A stretch of DNA of 64,000 bases from Conus ventricosus (GCA_018398815.1 CM031601.1:20542664-20606663); one strand, 5' to 3'. Positions 10,928-23,404 are shown, counted from the first letter of the stretch. The notes: generated by a model not told the origin, from the letters alone. Program-made: numbers and translations.

Positions 10928-11078
10928 GCTGACGAAGGGGAATCCTAATGCATTGCTACCAGTGTACAACCATGTATTCTCCTCATACTACCCACAGTTT
11001 TCTGCTGAAGTTCTGGAGATTCTGGATGACAACCTTTTCATGAAGTCAGACGTGCGTTTTATGGAAGGAGTCTATCGG
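10928..11078 (+). CDS. CEP44: CEP44 coding exon 2
   Basis: The acceptor TTTGCAG/G and a donor CGG/GTCAGA bound 151 bases that complete the split glycine and encode residues 31-81. The peptide reads LTKGNPNALLPVYNHVFSSY, then SAEVLEILDDNLF and DVRFMEGVYR. This matches the heart of the CEP44 N-terminal domain, where vertebrate proteins have KGDPxxxLPI, a SYSP-type turn and a DLRFxxAVY segment. The exon ends in phase 0. The domain is thought to mediate centriolar localisation; that role is from the family, not from this sequence. Confidence 0.9.
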
Positions 11079-11499
11079 GTCAGAACATTTTGCTTTCTCC
11101 TGTATGTTGTGTGTCCTCGGTCACTCAATTTCAGTTAATTTGTGATGTTTCGATAATAAATATTGAATTGCGTTATTAAGGAAAAGATGTGAGTTTGTGT
11201 AGAAGTCTTCAGTGTTGTCAAATTTGTGAGGCCTGTCATTGAATAAATGTGATGGTAGAGGAAGGGGGACACTCAAGAGTCTGCCATTATGACAAAGCAT
11301 AATTTGATGTCATCAGTATGTTCTGCGTAATAGATGCAGAACAGGTACTACTTAATACTACAGAAATTCTAGGTAACAGTGTAGTGTCTCCAGAATCTCT
11401 GATGTGTTTTCCAGTGATGACATAATATCTTTAGCCATCTGTAGTATGTTGGCTTCGAGACAGCAACAGGATGAGACTGTATGTGTACAGGGGAGGGAA
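11079..11499. other. Intron 2 start, no gene seen
   Basis: Unique sequence between exon 2 and the minisatellite. A CAG/GTAC stretch near 11340 has no coding context. Confidence 0.6.
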
Positions 11500-12491
11500 A
11501 TGTGTGACAGGACAAGGCTGTGTGTGGCTTTGGAGGGAGAGCAACTTGTGACATGACAAGGCTGGGTGTAGCTGTGGAGGACAGTGTGTGACTGGACAAG
11601 GCTAGATGTAGCTGTGGAGAGAGGGCAGTGTGTGACAGGACAAGGCTGGGTGTAGCTGTGGAGGGCAGTGTGTGACAGGACAAGGCTGGGTGTAGCTGTG
11701 GAGGGCAGTGTGTGACAGGACAAGGCTGGGTGTAGCTGTGGAGGGCAGTGTGTGACAGGACAAGGCTGGGTGTAGCTGTGGAGAGAGGGCAGTGTGTGAC
11801 AGGACAAGGCTGGGTGTAGCTGTGGAGAGGGGGCAGTGTGTGACAGGACAAGGCTGGGTGTAGCTGTGGAGGGAGGGCAGTGTATGACAGGGCAAGGCTG
11901 GGTGTAGCTGTGGAGGAAGGGCAGTGTGTGACAGGACAAGGCTGGGTGTAGCTGTGGAGGACAGTGTGTGACAGGACAAGGCTGTGTGTAGCTGTGGAGG
12001 GAGGGCAGTGTGTGACAGGACAAGGCTGGGTGTGGCTGTGGAGGGCAGTGTGTGACAGGACAAGGCTGGGTGTAGCTGTGGAGGGAGGGCAGTGTGTGAC
12101 AGGACAAGGCTGGGTGTAGCTGTGGAGGACAGTGTGTGACAGGACAAGGCTGTGTGTAGCTGTGGAGGGAGGGCAGTGTGTGACAGGACAAGGCTGGGTG
12201 TGGCTGTGGAGGGCAGTGTGTGACAGGACAAGGCTGGGTGTGGTTGTGGAGGGCAGTGTGTGACAGGGCAGGCTGGGTGTAGATATGGAGGGAGGGGCAG
12301 TGTGTGACAGGGCGAGGCTGGGTGTAGCTGTGGAGGTCAGCATGTGACAGGGCAAGCTGGGTGTAGCTAGTGGAGGTCAGCATGTGACAGGACAAGTTTG
12401 GGTGTAGCTGTGGAGGTCAGTGTGTGACAGGACAAGTTTGGGTGTAGGTGTGTGTGGGCAGTGTGTACAGGGCAAGCTGGGTGTAGCTGTG
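11500..12491. repeat. 40-45 bp minisatellite, left block
   Basis: The unit is GTGTGTGACAGGACAAGG followed by CTGGGTGTAGCTGTGGAGGG and CA, about 40 bp, with 44-45 bp variants carrying an extra GGAG or GAGAG. Copies are highly similar in the middle and diverge toward the edges. The LINE at 12492 splits the array. No stop codons occur in any minus-strand frame of the unit, which produces long Thr/Pro/His/Leu-rich frames that are not genes. Confidence 0.95.
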
Positions 12492-12657
12492 TCCGTCAGG
12501 TCAGATAAATAGATCTGCTACTGGTAAGCTGAAGCCCGTACCACTGTCACAGCTGAGTGCTGAAGCCGGAGGTGTTGGGCCAATATGGCGCACTCTAACA
12601 AACCACAACACCACGCACTTCGCCTATGATGATACGCGGAGACCGATTTTAACCGAG

Positions 12658-13260
12658 ATGGTGCTCGGCCCTGTGAGGTCCCCCCAGGCAGGTGCATGTG
12701 CCGGGCTCTTGGCCTCAAAGGAGCCCACCTCAGCTACTGGAGGTCCTTCGTCTTGTCCTGTGGAGCCAGGAGACAAGCAAGGAGAGCGACTGGCCACAAC
12801 CAGAAAGAACAGGGAGACCCCCGACATCAACATCATGCAGTGGAATGCAGAAGGGGTCAGCAACAAGAAAGAAGAACTAGAACACTTCCTTCATGAAAAC
12901 AGCATCAACATCTGCTGTATACAGGAAACAACTGCAAGAGGGGAAGCGTTTAAGATCAGAGGCTAAACCAGGTGTTTCCGAAAGGACGAAAAGGGAGAAC
13001 AAAGGGAGGAGATAATGACACTGGTGAGAAATACATCAACGCCTCCGAAGTAAAGAAATTCATGGTGAAGCTGAATACATAGAAGTCAAGGTGGTCACCA
13101 AGACAGCACGATCAACATCGTCAATTATTACTGCCCTGATGACAAGATGCTGTCCTTGACACAATCCAGGTCCCAGACAGCGGCTTCCTCATCACTGGAG
13201 ACTTCAACAGCCGGTCCCAGAGTTGGGGATATAACAACATTGACAACAGGGAGAAGAAGT
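12658..13260 (+). pseudogene. LINE APE-like endonuclease, disrupted
   Basis: The first intact block (12658-12963) has NIMQWNAEGVSNKKEELEHF and INICCIQETTA, the first two conserved blocks of the exonuclease-endonuclease-phosphatase fold (N and E catalytic residues). A stop at 12964 and several later ones break the frame. The block LITGDFNSRSQSWGY (about 13187-13231) supplies the GDFN motif. The nuclease would nick target DNA to prime reverse transcription. The sequence just before 12820 is Pro/Ala/Ser-rich and may be the end of the first LINE protein. Confidence 0.8.
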
Positions 13261-14156
13261 TGAAGCTTGCAAGATGAAACACACCTCATTCTTGTCAATG
13301 ACCCCACTGAACACCTACTTCTACTCCCGCCGCTGGCGCACCACCACGACTCCAGACCTGGCTTTGTGCACGACGCATCCACAGAAAGATCAAGAAAGAA
13401 AGGTTGAAGAACAACTTGGAGGCAGTGCCATCGCCCAGTTGTCCTTACTATGCGTGCTAAAGCACAGGACAGCCACATCATCCGCGATGGAACTACAAGA
13501 AGGCACAGTGGGGCTTGTTCAGCACATGCACCAACGAGCTGACAAGAAGCATAGTAGTTGAAGGGAGGAACATCAACAATGTAGTCAAAGAATTCAACAC
13601 CAGCGTTTCCCCAGGCAGCCAAGGAGTGATACAAGAGGAGCAAGAAAAGGACTACACCCCCTACTGGACGATATGAGCTACAAGAAGACACATGATGCTC
13701 TCACAGAAGCAAGGATAGAGGCTGAAACCGATCCCAGCCAGGAGATAACATCAAACTCCAAGAAAGAAAAGCAAATTCTTGCGGACCAAGTTAGAGAGCA
13801 AAAGAAGAAGTTGGAGAGAGAAAACAGCAAGCCTAAACATGGAGAAAGACACACAAAGCTTTGGGAAATTGACAAGGCCTGATGAGAAGCACAGTGGCCA
13901 GAAGATCACCCTAGATGATGAGGAAACGCACTTACAGGGAAGGGCCGCAGCCAACAACTTTGCAAGAGCTTACGCTGCAGAGAGTAACATCAACATAAGC
14001 CGCACCAGCAGAAAGGAGATACGGACAGAGAGAGGGAAAGTAGAGCAGGAAAGAAGAGGTACCAGATGCCATGCATACTAACATCAGCTTGGCGGAAATG
14101 AAGAAGGCCATTAAGAAGTTGAAGAAAAGAAGTCTCGGGTTCTGATACCATAACGA

Positions 14157-14965
14157 ATGAATGCTTCAACATTAGGAAACATCGCGCTTCAGAAATTGCT
14201 GGACATATTCAATCTCAGCTGGAAGCAGGCCAGGTTACCACAGTGCTGGAGAGAAGCCATTAATGATACCATCCTCAAACGTGGCAAGAACAAAAGTAAA
14301 GCCCAAAGCTATCGTCCCATCAGTCTAACAGCTGTGTCTGTAAGACCTGGAACGCATTATAACCATACGCCTTCAACTTTACCTGGAGACAGAGGCATCA
14401 TTGTCCCCGAGCAAGCTGGCTTCAGACGTATAAAGTACCGAAGACCAAACCACACACCTCTCACAGGTCATGAGGATGCTTTCAGGCCAGAAGCAGCCCT
14501 GGCGGTCTTTATTGACCTACAGAAAGCGTTGACAAGGTCTGGAAAGACGGTCTCCTGGTGAAGCTTCTGCGTTGCGGCATCAGTGGCAACATGATGTATC
14601 AGTGGACCAAGTCGTACCTACACAACCGAAGAGCCAGAGTGTCGGTAGACAGCCGCTGTGGCCAAAAGGTGTTGCTGAGACAGGGAGTTCCCCAGGGAGG
14701 CATCCTCTCCCCCTCTTTGTTCATACTCTTTATCAACGACATTGTAGCAGAACTACCAAGAGGTGTCCATGCAGCGCTATATGCAGACGACCTGGTGCTC
14801 TGGTGCTGTGAAGAGTATGCAACAACAGCAACTTATAGGATGCGGATCGCCCTGGAGAATGTTGCAGCATGGGCTGAAAGCTGGTGCGTAACTATCAACA
14901 GGGAGAAGTCAACTGCCACTCTTTTCACGCTATCCCAAAAGCCAAGCCTGGAAAACTCACCCTAG
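14157..14965 (+). pseudogene. LINE reverse transcriptase, frameshifted
   Basis: Two overlapping frames hold the domain. The first (to 14561) has LPQCWREAINDTILKRGKNK, SYRPISLTAVS, EQAGFRR and AVFIDLQKA (motif A region). The second (14558-14965) has GVPQGGILSPSLFILFINDI and the catalytic LYADDLVLW (YADD at 14780-14791), then WCVTINREKS. A frameshift near 14530-14560 separates motif A from the rest, and the stretch around 14340 has lost conserved residues. The order and spacing fit non-LTR RTs of about 260 residues. Confidence 0.85.
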
Positions 14966-15603
14966 GAACGCACACTAAGGTATGAAGACCAGCAAACATA
15001 CCTGTGTGTTACCTTTGACAAGAGAATGACCTGGAAACCTCATATCAACCAGGCAGAGGGGAAAGCCAGAAGGAAGCTGAACATAATGAGGAAAACTGGC
15101 TGGAACCACATGGGGGCAACTGACAAGATCCTGAAGTCAGTGTACAGGGTACAGTAAGACCACACCTTGAGTACGGGTCCACGTCTTGGATGACAGCTGC
15201 CAAGACACACCTGCAGACCCTGGACAAAGTCCAAAACCAGGCACTGCGTATCATCACTGGTGCCATGAAGACCACGCCCAATTCAGAGATGGAGAAACAT
15301 CAAGCATTCCACGCTCTCCAGCAGGAGACAGCAAAAGGCAATGACCCAAGCCAACAAGTTCAGGTGCTCACAGAACCACCCAATGAAAGACCGACTCCAA
15401 GCACCATCCTCACGCAGGCTAAAAAGATCAAGCTTTGCTGTGGAGTCTAGGGCCCTGACCAAAAAATACCAAGATATCCTCCAAAACAGGTCATACCCCT
15501 CTCCTTCTCCCTTGACGCACCACCCTGGGAAGACAGAGAAAACAACATCACTGTCATTCACAACCTTCCCCATATCAACAGTAAGGGTGACCATGATGAC
15601 CAA

Positions 15604-16409
15604 GTGTTGAAGACCCTAACACTGGCAATGCTGGAAGAAGATACCCGCAGTTCCTGGATCAGGGTATACACAGACGGCTCTGCCACCAATGCCGTTAAAA
15701 ATGGGGAGCTGGGGTCTACATCCAATACCCAGTGGAGAACGGACAGAAGAGGCGCTACGACAGGCCTTCATTGTACCAACTACAAGGCGGAAGTTGACGC
15801 TCTCACACAGGCAGCACACACCATCGCCACAAGAGCAGACCACAACATCAGGTTGTCTTTCTAACAGACGCTCTGTCTGTCCTTCAAGCCTACAACAGTG
15901 ACAGGCTACCCTCATTGAAGAAGGCACTGAACAACATCAAGAGTCTTCGAACAGTGCTTCAGTGGATCCCCTCACACTGCGGCATTGAGGGAAACGAAAA
16001 AGCAGATGAGATGGCCAAAACAGGGCGCCGCAAAAGAGCAGGAAGTAACGCTGTAAGCCTTGCAGAGCTGAATACCATCACCAAGCTCTTGTTTCGAACC
16101 CCGGCACAGAATGACAGCCTCCACCTGCTTGCAAGACCAGAGCAGGTCACCATCTTCAGGCTGCGAACAGGGCACAACAGACTAAATAAACCACCTCCAT
16201 TCGAAACTCAAGGTTTGTGCCATCCCCAATGTGTCCTTGTGGAGAGGCTGAACAGAACACGCCCACATACTACAGGAATGCGGGAACTTCCGACGGTTGA
16301 GAGAAGAGCTGTGGCCAGAGCCTACCCCGTCGAGGACAAGCTGTACGGCACGGTGGCGTCCCTACAGAAGACCACGGCATTTCTGGAACGAACCGGTCTC
16401 CGCGTGTGA
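15604..16409 (+). pseudogene. LINE RNase H domain, frameshifted
   Basis: Fragments in different frames give VYTDGSATN (first catalytic Asp, about 15664-15690), a reading of YKAEVDALTQA (catalytic Glu), LTDALSVLQAYNSD (second Asp) and LQWIPSHCGIEGNEKADEMA (final block, about 15958-16017). A degenerate cysteine motif follows near 16225. This type I RNase H order is complete but the frame is not. RNase H in LINEs removes the RNA strand during cDNA synthesis. Confidence 0.85.
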
Positions 16410-16436
16410 AGGCAATAAGAAGAAGAAGAAGAAGAA

Positions 16437-19400
16437 GGTGTAGCTGTGGAGAGAAGCGTTGTGACAGGACAAGGCTGGGTGTAGCTGTGGAGGGTGGGCA
16501 GTGTGTGACAGGACAAGACTGGGTGTAGCTGTGGAGGGCAGTGTGTGACAGGACAAGGCTGGGTGTAGCTGTGGATGGAGGTCAGCCTGTGACAGGGCAA
16601 GGCTGGGTGTAGCTGTGGAGGTGAGCATGTGACAGGGCAAGGCTGGATGTAGCTGTGGAGGGCAGTGTGTGACAGGGCAAGGTTGGGTGTAGCTGTGGAG
16701 GGCAGTGTGTGACAGGGCAGGTTGGGTGTAGCTGTGGAGGGCAGTGTGTGACAGGGCAAGGCTGGGTGTAGCTGTGGAGGTCAGCATGTGACAGGGCAAG
16801 GCTGGGTGTAGCTGTGGAGGTCAGCATGTGACAGGACAAGTTTGGGTGTAGCTGTGGAGGTCAGTGTGTGACAGGACAAGTTTGGGTGTAGCTGTGGTGG
16901 GCAGTGTGTAACAGGGCAAGGTGGGTGTAGCTGTGGAGAGAGCGTGTGACAGGACAAGGCTGGGTGTAGCTGTGGAGGGTGGGCAGTGTGTGACAGGACA
17001 AGGCTGGGTTGTAGCTGTGGAGGGCAGTGTGTGACAGGACAAGGCTGGGTGTAGCTGTGGAGGGCAGTGTGTAACAGGACAAGTTTGGGTGTATCTGTGG
17101 TGGGCAGTGTGTAACAGGGCAAGGCTGGGTGGTGCTGTGGAGGAAGCGTGTGACAGGACAAGGCTGGGTGTAGCTGTGGAGGGCAGCGTGTGACATGACA
17201 AGGCTGGGTGTTAGCTGTGGAGAGAGGGCAGTGTGTGACAGGACAAGGCTGGGTGTAGCTGTGTTGGACAGTGTGTGACAGGACAAGGTGGGTGTAGCTG
17301 TGGAGGGCAGTGTGTGACAGGACAAGGCTGGGTGTAGCTGTGGAGGGAGGGCAGTGTGTGACAGGACAAGGCTGGATGTAGCTGTGGAGGTCAGTATGTG
17401 ACGGACAAGGCTGGGTTGTAGCTGTGGAGGACAGTGTGTGACAGGACAAGGCTGGGTGTAGCTGTGGAGGACAGTGTGACAGGACAGGGCTGGGTGTAGC
17501 TGTGGAGGGAGAGCAGTGTGTGACAGGACAAGGCGGGATGTAGCTGTGGAGGTCAGCGTTGTGACAGGGCAAGGCTGGGTGTAGCTGTGGAGAGAGGGCA
17601 GTGTGTGACAGAACAAGGCTGGGTGTAGCTGTGGAGGGCAGTGTGTGACAGGACAAGGCTGGGTTAGTGTGGAGGGAGGGCAGTGTGTGACATGACAAGG
17701 CTGGGTGTAGCTGTGGAGGACAGTGTGTGACAGGACAAGGCTGGGTGTAGCTGTGGAGGGCAGTGTGTGACAGGACAATGCTGGGTGTAGCTGTGGAGGG
17801 CAGTGTGTGACATGACAAGGCTGGGTGTAGCTGTGGAGGACAATGTGTGACAGGACAAGGCTGGGTGTAGCTGTGGAGGGCAGTGTGTGACAGGACAATG
17901 CTGGGTGTAGCTGTGGAGGGCAGTGTGTGACAGGACAAGGCTGGTGTAACTGTGGAGGGAGGACAATGTGTGACAGGACAAGGCTGTGTGTAGCTGTGGA
18001 GGGTGGGCAGTGTGTGACGGACAAGGCTGGGTGTAGCTGTGGAGGGCAGTGTGTGACAGACAAGGCTGGGTGTAGGTGTGGAGGACAGTGTGTGACAGGA
18101 CAAGGCTGTGTGTAGCTGTGGAGGGAGGGCAGTGTGTGACAGGACAAGGCTGTGTGTAGCTGTGTAGGAAGGGCAGTATGTGACAGGACAAGGCTGTGTG
18201 TAGCTGTGGAGGGAGGGCAGTGTGTGACAGGACAAGGCTGGGTGTAGCTGTGGAGGGAGGGCAGTATGTGACAGGACAAGGCTGGGTGTAGCTGTGGAGG
18301 GAGGGCAGTATGTGACAGGACAAGGCTGTGTGTAGCTGTGGAGGGAGGGCAGTGTGTGACAGGACAAGGCTGGGTGTAGCTGTGGAGGGAGGCCAGTGTG
18401 TGACAGGAGAAGGCTGGGTGTAGCTGTGGAGGGAGAGCAGTGTGTGACACTGACAGGACAACGCTTGGTGTAGCTGTTAGAGGGCAGTGTGTGACAGGAC
18501 AAGGCTGAGTGTAGCTGTGGAGAAGACTGTGTCACAGGACAAGGGTGGGTGTAGCTGTGGAGAGAGGACAGTGGGTGACAGGACAAGGTGGGTGTAGCTG
18601 TGGAGGACAGTGTGCATCAGTGCCACACTTCTGTCTGGGTGACTGAAATCCGTTTTCTCTGCAAGGCCCCAGACGAAAATTCCGTTTCGTTATTTCCAAA
18701 AAAGTTTGTAGCTGTTTTAGAGAGGGCAGGTGTGTGACAGACAAGGCTGAGTGCAGCTGTGGAGAGCAGTGTGTGACAGGACAAGCTGGGTGTAGCTGTG
18801 GAGAGAGGGCAGTGTGTGACAGGATAAGCCTGGGTGTAGCTGTGGAGGGCAGTGTGTGACAGGACAGGCTGGGTGTAGCTGTGGAGAAGGACAGTGTGTG
18901 ACAGGACAAGGCTGGGTGTAGCTGTGGAGAGAGGGCAGTGTGTGACAGGACAGCGCTTGGTGTAGCTGTGGAGAGCAGTGTGTGACAGGACAAGCTGGGT
19001 GTAGCTGTGGAGAGAGGGCAGTGTGTGACAGGACAAGGCTGGGTGTAGCTGTGGAGAGCAGTGTGTGACAGGACAAGGCTGGGTTGTAGTTGTGGAGAGA
19101 GGGCAGTGTGTGACAGGACACGCTGGGTGTAGCTGTGGAGAGAGGGCAGTGTGTGACAGGACAACGCTGGGTGTAGCTGTGGAGGGAGGGCAGTGTGTGA
19201 CAGGACAAGGCTGGGTGTAGCTGTGGAGATAGGGCAGTGTGTGACAGGACAGGCTGGGTTGTAGCTGTGGAGGGCAGTGTGTGACAGGACAAGGCTGGGT
19301 GTAGCTGTGGAGAGAGGGCAGTGTGTGACAGGACAACGCTGGGTGTAGCTGTGGACGAGAGGGCAGGTGTGGACAGGACAAGGCTGGGTGTGGCTGTGGA

Positions 19401-21363
19401 GGGCAGTGTGTGACAGGACAACGCTGGGTGTAGCTGTGGAGAGAGGGCAGTGTTGTGACAGGACAAGACTGGGTGTAGCTGTGGAGGGCAGTGTGTGACA
19501 GGACAAGGCTGGGTGTAGCTGTGGAGGAGAGGGTAGTGTGTGACAGGACAACGCTGGGTGTAGCTTGGAGGGCAGCGTGTGACAGGACAAGCTGGGTGTA
19601 GCTTGGAGGACGTGTGTGACCGGACAAGGCTGGGTGTAGCTGTGGAGGGCAGCGTTGTGACAGGACAAGGCTGGGTGTAGCTGTGGAGGACAGTGTGTGA
19701 CAGGACAAGGCTGGGTGTAGCTTGGAGGACAGTGTGTGAGGGCAAGGTTGGGTGTGGCTGTGGGGAGAGGGCAGAGTGTGACAGGACAAGGCCGGGTGTG
19801 GCTGTGGAGGGCAGTGTATGACAGGACAAGCCTGGGTGTAGCTAGGGAGGGCAGTGTGTGACGGGACAAGGTTGGTGTAGCTGTGGAGAGAGGGCAGTGT
19901 GTGACAGGCAAGCCTGGGTTGTAGCTAGGGAGGGCAGTGTGTGGACAGGACAAGCCTGGGTGTAGCTAGGGAGGGCAGTGTGTGACGGGACAAGGTTGGG
20001 TGTAGCTGTGGAGAGAGGGCAGTGTGTGACAGGACAAGACTGGGTGTATCTGTGGAGGGTAGTGTGTGACAGGACAAGGCTGGGTGTAGCTGTGGAGGAC
20101 AGTGTGACATGATAAGGCTGGGTGTAGCTGTGGATAGAGGGCAGTGTGTGACAGTACAACGCTGGGTGTAGCTTGGAGGGCAGTGGTGTGACAGGACAAG
20201 ACTGGGTGTAGCTGTGGAGGGTAGTGTGTGACAGGACAGGCTGGGTGTAGCTGCACGGAGAAAGGGTTGTGTGTGACAGGACACCTTGGGTGTAGCTGTG
20301 GAGGAGGGCAGTGTGTGACAGGACAAGGCTGGGTGTAGCTGTGGAGAGAGGGTAGTGTGTGACAGGACAACGCTGGGTGTAGCTGTGGAGAGAGGGCAGT
20401 GTGTGACAGGACAAGGCTGGGTGTAGCTGTGGAGGGCGTGTGTGACAGAACAAGGCTGGGTGTAGCTGTGGAGAGAGGGTAGTGTGTGACAGGACAACGC
20501 TGGGTGATAGCTGTGGAGAGAGGGCAGCGTGTGACAGGGACAAGGCTGGGTGTAGCTTGGAGGACAGTGTGTGACAGGACAAGGCTGGTGTGTAGCTGTG
20601 GAGGGCAGCGTGTGATAGGGCAGGCTGGGTGTGGCTGTGGAGAGAGGGCAGTGTGTGACAGGACAAGGCTGGTGTAGCTGTGGAGAGAGGGCAGAGTGTG
20701 ACAGGACAAGGTGGGTGTGGCTGTGGAGGGCAGTGTTGTGACAGGACAAGGCTGGGTGTCAGCTGTGGAGAGAGGGCAGTGTGTGACAGGACAAGGCTGG
20801 GTTGTAGCTGTGGAGAGAGGGCAGAGTGTGACAGGACAAGGCTGGGTGTGGCTGTGGAGGGCAGTGTGTGACAGGACAAGGCTGGGTGTAGCTGTGGAGA
20901 GAGGGCAGTGTGTGACAGGACAAGGCTGGGTGTAGCTGTGGAGAGAGGGCAGTGTAGTGACAGGACAAGGCTGGGTGTAGCTGTGGAGAGAGGGCAGAGT
21001 GTGACAGGACAAGCTGGGTGTAGCTGTGGAGGGAGGGCAGTATGTGACAGGACAAGGCTGGTTGTAGCTGTGGAGAGAGGGCAGTGTGTGACAGGACAAC
21101 GCTGGGTGTAGCTGTGGAGAGAGGGCAGTGTATGACAGGGCAAGGCTGGGTGTAGCTGTGGAGGGAGGGCAGTATGTGACAGGACAAGGCTGGGTGTAGC
21201 TGCGTTGGACAGTGTGTGAAGGACAAGGCTGGGTGTAGCTGTGGAGAGAGGGCAGAGTGTGACAAGACAAGGCTGGGTGCAGCTGTGGAGGGCAGTGTGT
21301 GACAGGACAAGGCTGGGTGCAGCTGTGGAGAGCAGTGTGTGAAAGGACAAGGCTGGGTGTAGT
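16437..21363. repeat. 40-45 bp minisatellite, right block
   Basis: Same unit as the left block, over 100 copies. Proximal copies carry the short GGAGGGCA variant; distal ones (after about 18720) carry GGAGAGAGGGCA, so subfamilies are grouped along the array. Many copies differ by single-base insertions or deletions. It ends 305 bases before CEP44 exon 3. Confidence 0.95.
18612..18712. other. ~100 bp non-repeat island inside the minisatellite
   Basis: The unit breaks after GGACAGTGTG and resumes at TGTAGCTGTTTTAGAGAGGG. The intervening sequence (CATCAGTGCC to CAAAAAAGTT) has no similarity to the unit. It may be an insertion or a relic of ancestral intron. Confidence 0.7.
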
Positions 21364-21668
21364 GTGTATTGGAAACCAGACTTGCAGAACAAAACTGCAT
21401 TGGAGGGGTGAGGGGTGATATTCTTAGACTGGATCAGGCTGTATAGGGAGGGGGAGAGATGGTGTTTGGGATTAGGGGAAGTAGGAAGGGACCATAATGA
21501 GGTCCTGGTCTCCTACATGACTGGCAGGACTACTGACCCTTACATAGGTAAATTGTAATGAACTTCCCATAAGGGTTTTATTGTGAGTTTGTAACATCTT
21601 TTCCAGGTCATAATGAAAATAATCAGTGAATTCAATATAAAATGGGTGTAATTGCCATCTTTGTGCAG
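21364..21668. other. Unique intron 2 end
   Basis: No gene seen. It ends in TTTGTGCAG at 21668, the acceptor of exon 3. Confidence 0.6.
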
Positions 21669-21873
21669 GTCCTGCGTGATATGTTCCACTTCAAGCCTTC
21701 CGTGACCAAGGAGCAGTTCTTCACTGTTAACAACTTTGCAGAGCGCAAGATCATCATGTGTGTTGGAAGTGATGCGATTGGTGCAGGAACATTGTCGGTA
21801 TATGGGCCCCAAGAACCCCACCAACCCCAACATCAAGGTGACCTCTGTTGTGGACACTGGGAGGTCTAACAAG
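21669..21873 (+). CDS. CEP44: CEP44 coding exon 3, with an apparent one-base frame break
   Basis: The exon opens in phase 0 with VLRDMFHFKPSVTKEQFF and NNFAERKIIMC, matching the end of the CEP44 domain (family: LLRDxFxYKPxLTKxQF, then FAExKI). At about 21757-21762 the good frame moves by one base: the start frame runs on into GAGTLSVYGPQEP, whereas the next frame gives LEVMRLVQEHCRYMGPKN and then IKVTSVVDTGRSNK up to a phase-0 donor AAG/GTTAGC. Only the shifted frame joins exon 4 correctly. One extra base in the TGTGTGTTGG stretch would explain it. The exon corresponds to residues 82-149. Confidence 0.85.
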
Positions 21874-23404
21874 GTTAGCTGTCTTGGCTTATATCTTAGC
21901 TGTTTACTGGTTTTGTTGTGCCTGTTTGTGAGATAGGTGGAATAGCTCGTGATTGAACAAAGATGTCTGGTGGTGTTCGACTGGCATGCCTGTGCAAAAT
22001 AATCTCTGTAATCATCCTGGCTGTGGGTATTTGTGAGCATGTGTACACATATGCATTTCTGTGAGTGTGTATATGTGTGTGTTTATGCGTGTGTGTGTGA
22101 AATAATGGATTATAGAAGAATCCAAATTCACAGATTAATAGACAAGACTCAAGACCAACCAGGCCTTTTCAGTTTTAATCTATATAAGATGTTTCACAAG
22201 GATCAGTGATGAGAAACCCTCCATATTTCATTTGTGCGCTTAAGGTTACTTACAACAAATGTTACAGATTATCACAAAGTGATCATCTGTTCAGTTTTGT
22301 GAACTAAGGGATCATAAGTACTTTCCTAGCAATTACAAGTGCTAGCAGAACCAGACTTGGCTGAATTATACAGGTGCATGTGGGTTCGACAAAGCAGAAT
22401 CTTTTTTTGTTACATTCTGGCATGGTTTGAAAGAAAATGTGTTGGAGGATTTTGCAATGGCTTCTGTGATGATGGTCAAGGAATTGCAGTCTTCACATCA
22501 AGGAAAACACAAATTCTTAAAATTTAGCAAACCCGCTGCCAATTTTTGTTGTCTCTCAGAGTTACCTATCTGCAAACTATGTGCATTTCAGTGCATAGAT
22601 TTTTAGAAACGGATTATATAAGCAGTCAAACAAGGGATTTTCAAAGTTAGTGGCATAGTTGAACAAAACCACTGAATAATCTTCAGTGGGATGGATGATC
22701 ATGAAGGAGAGACTGGGGTTTTTTTTGCCAGAGGAAGCTGAGAAAGTGTGTGTGCAGTGAGTTAGTTCACTACTCAATTTTAACTGAAAGAAGAGGTGAA
22801 TCAAGTGTGAATTCTGTGTGTGTGTGTGTGTGTGGTGTGTGCAGTTGTTTGTATGAGGATAGGACACATGGTTTGTTTAAAAGACTAGTACTTTTGAGGT
22901 AAATGTAGTGTGTCAAGTTGTGTGTGCATGTGTATGTGATGTTTCTCATGTCCAGTGTATGCAGTATTACTCAAGATACATGTATGTATGGTTAGAGGGG
23001 TCTTTGTCAAATGGTTGGAATGTTTGCTTGCGGAGCTGATGGTATCGAAATCAAACCACTTGCGTGGTCATATTTATATAACTTAACCTCTGTCTGTCTA
23101 CTTTGCATGATAACATAGCCTTGACACAGTGCGCCTTGAATAGTTGACTGCTTCTATGGCCATTAGACTATGGTATTTTGACTTGACCTAATAGTAATAT
23201 GTTTAAGTTTGATGTATGTGTCTGTTGTGTTTCCATGCTGTTTTTTCTCAAGGTGCATATGATTTGTTGAACTTGTGTGTGTTATATACTTCCTCAAGGC
23301 ATTGTGATTGGTTGAATTGTGTGTGTTATATCTTTATTATAAACGGTTGGCTACATTTTAGTGTTGTACTGTCATGGCAGAAAACGGACCCACTGTTGTC
23401 CCTT
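21874..23404. other. Intron 3, no gene seen
   Basis: Unique sequence with (TG)n patches near 22064-22100 and 22816-22834. Confidence 0.6.

Larger units (their letters stand above)
12492..16436 (+). mobile_element. Broken non-LTR retrotransposon (LINE) with endonuclease, RT and RNase H
   Basis: The element carries, in order, an APE-type endonuclease, a reverse transcriptase and an RNase H, and ends in (GAA)n at 16416-16436. That domain set belongs to the I superfamily (I, Nimb and relatives); I cannot fix the clade. The 12 bases GGTGTAGCTGTG flank it (12479-12490/12491 and 16437-16448), a target-site duplication made from the minisatellite itself. Many stops and frameshifts break it, so it is dead. 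It lies in sense with CEP44 in intron 2. Confidence 0.9.

Noticed and set aside
11358..21392. Long minus-strand reading frames of about 200-600 codons, rich in Thr, Pro, His, Cys and Leu
   Set aside because: They are the three open frames of a stop-free 40-45 bp repeat unit, change frame at each one-base indel, and have no domain or start context.
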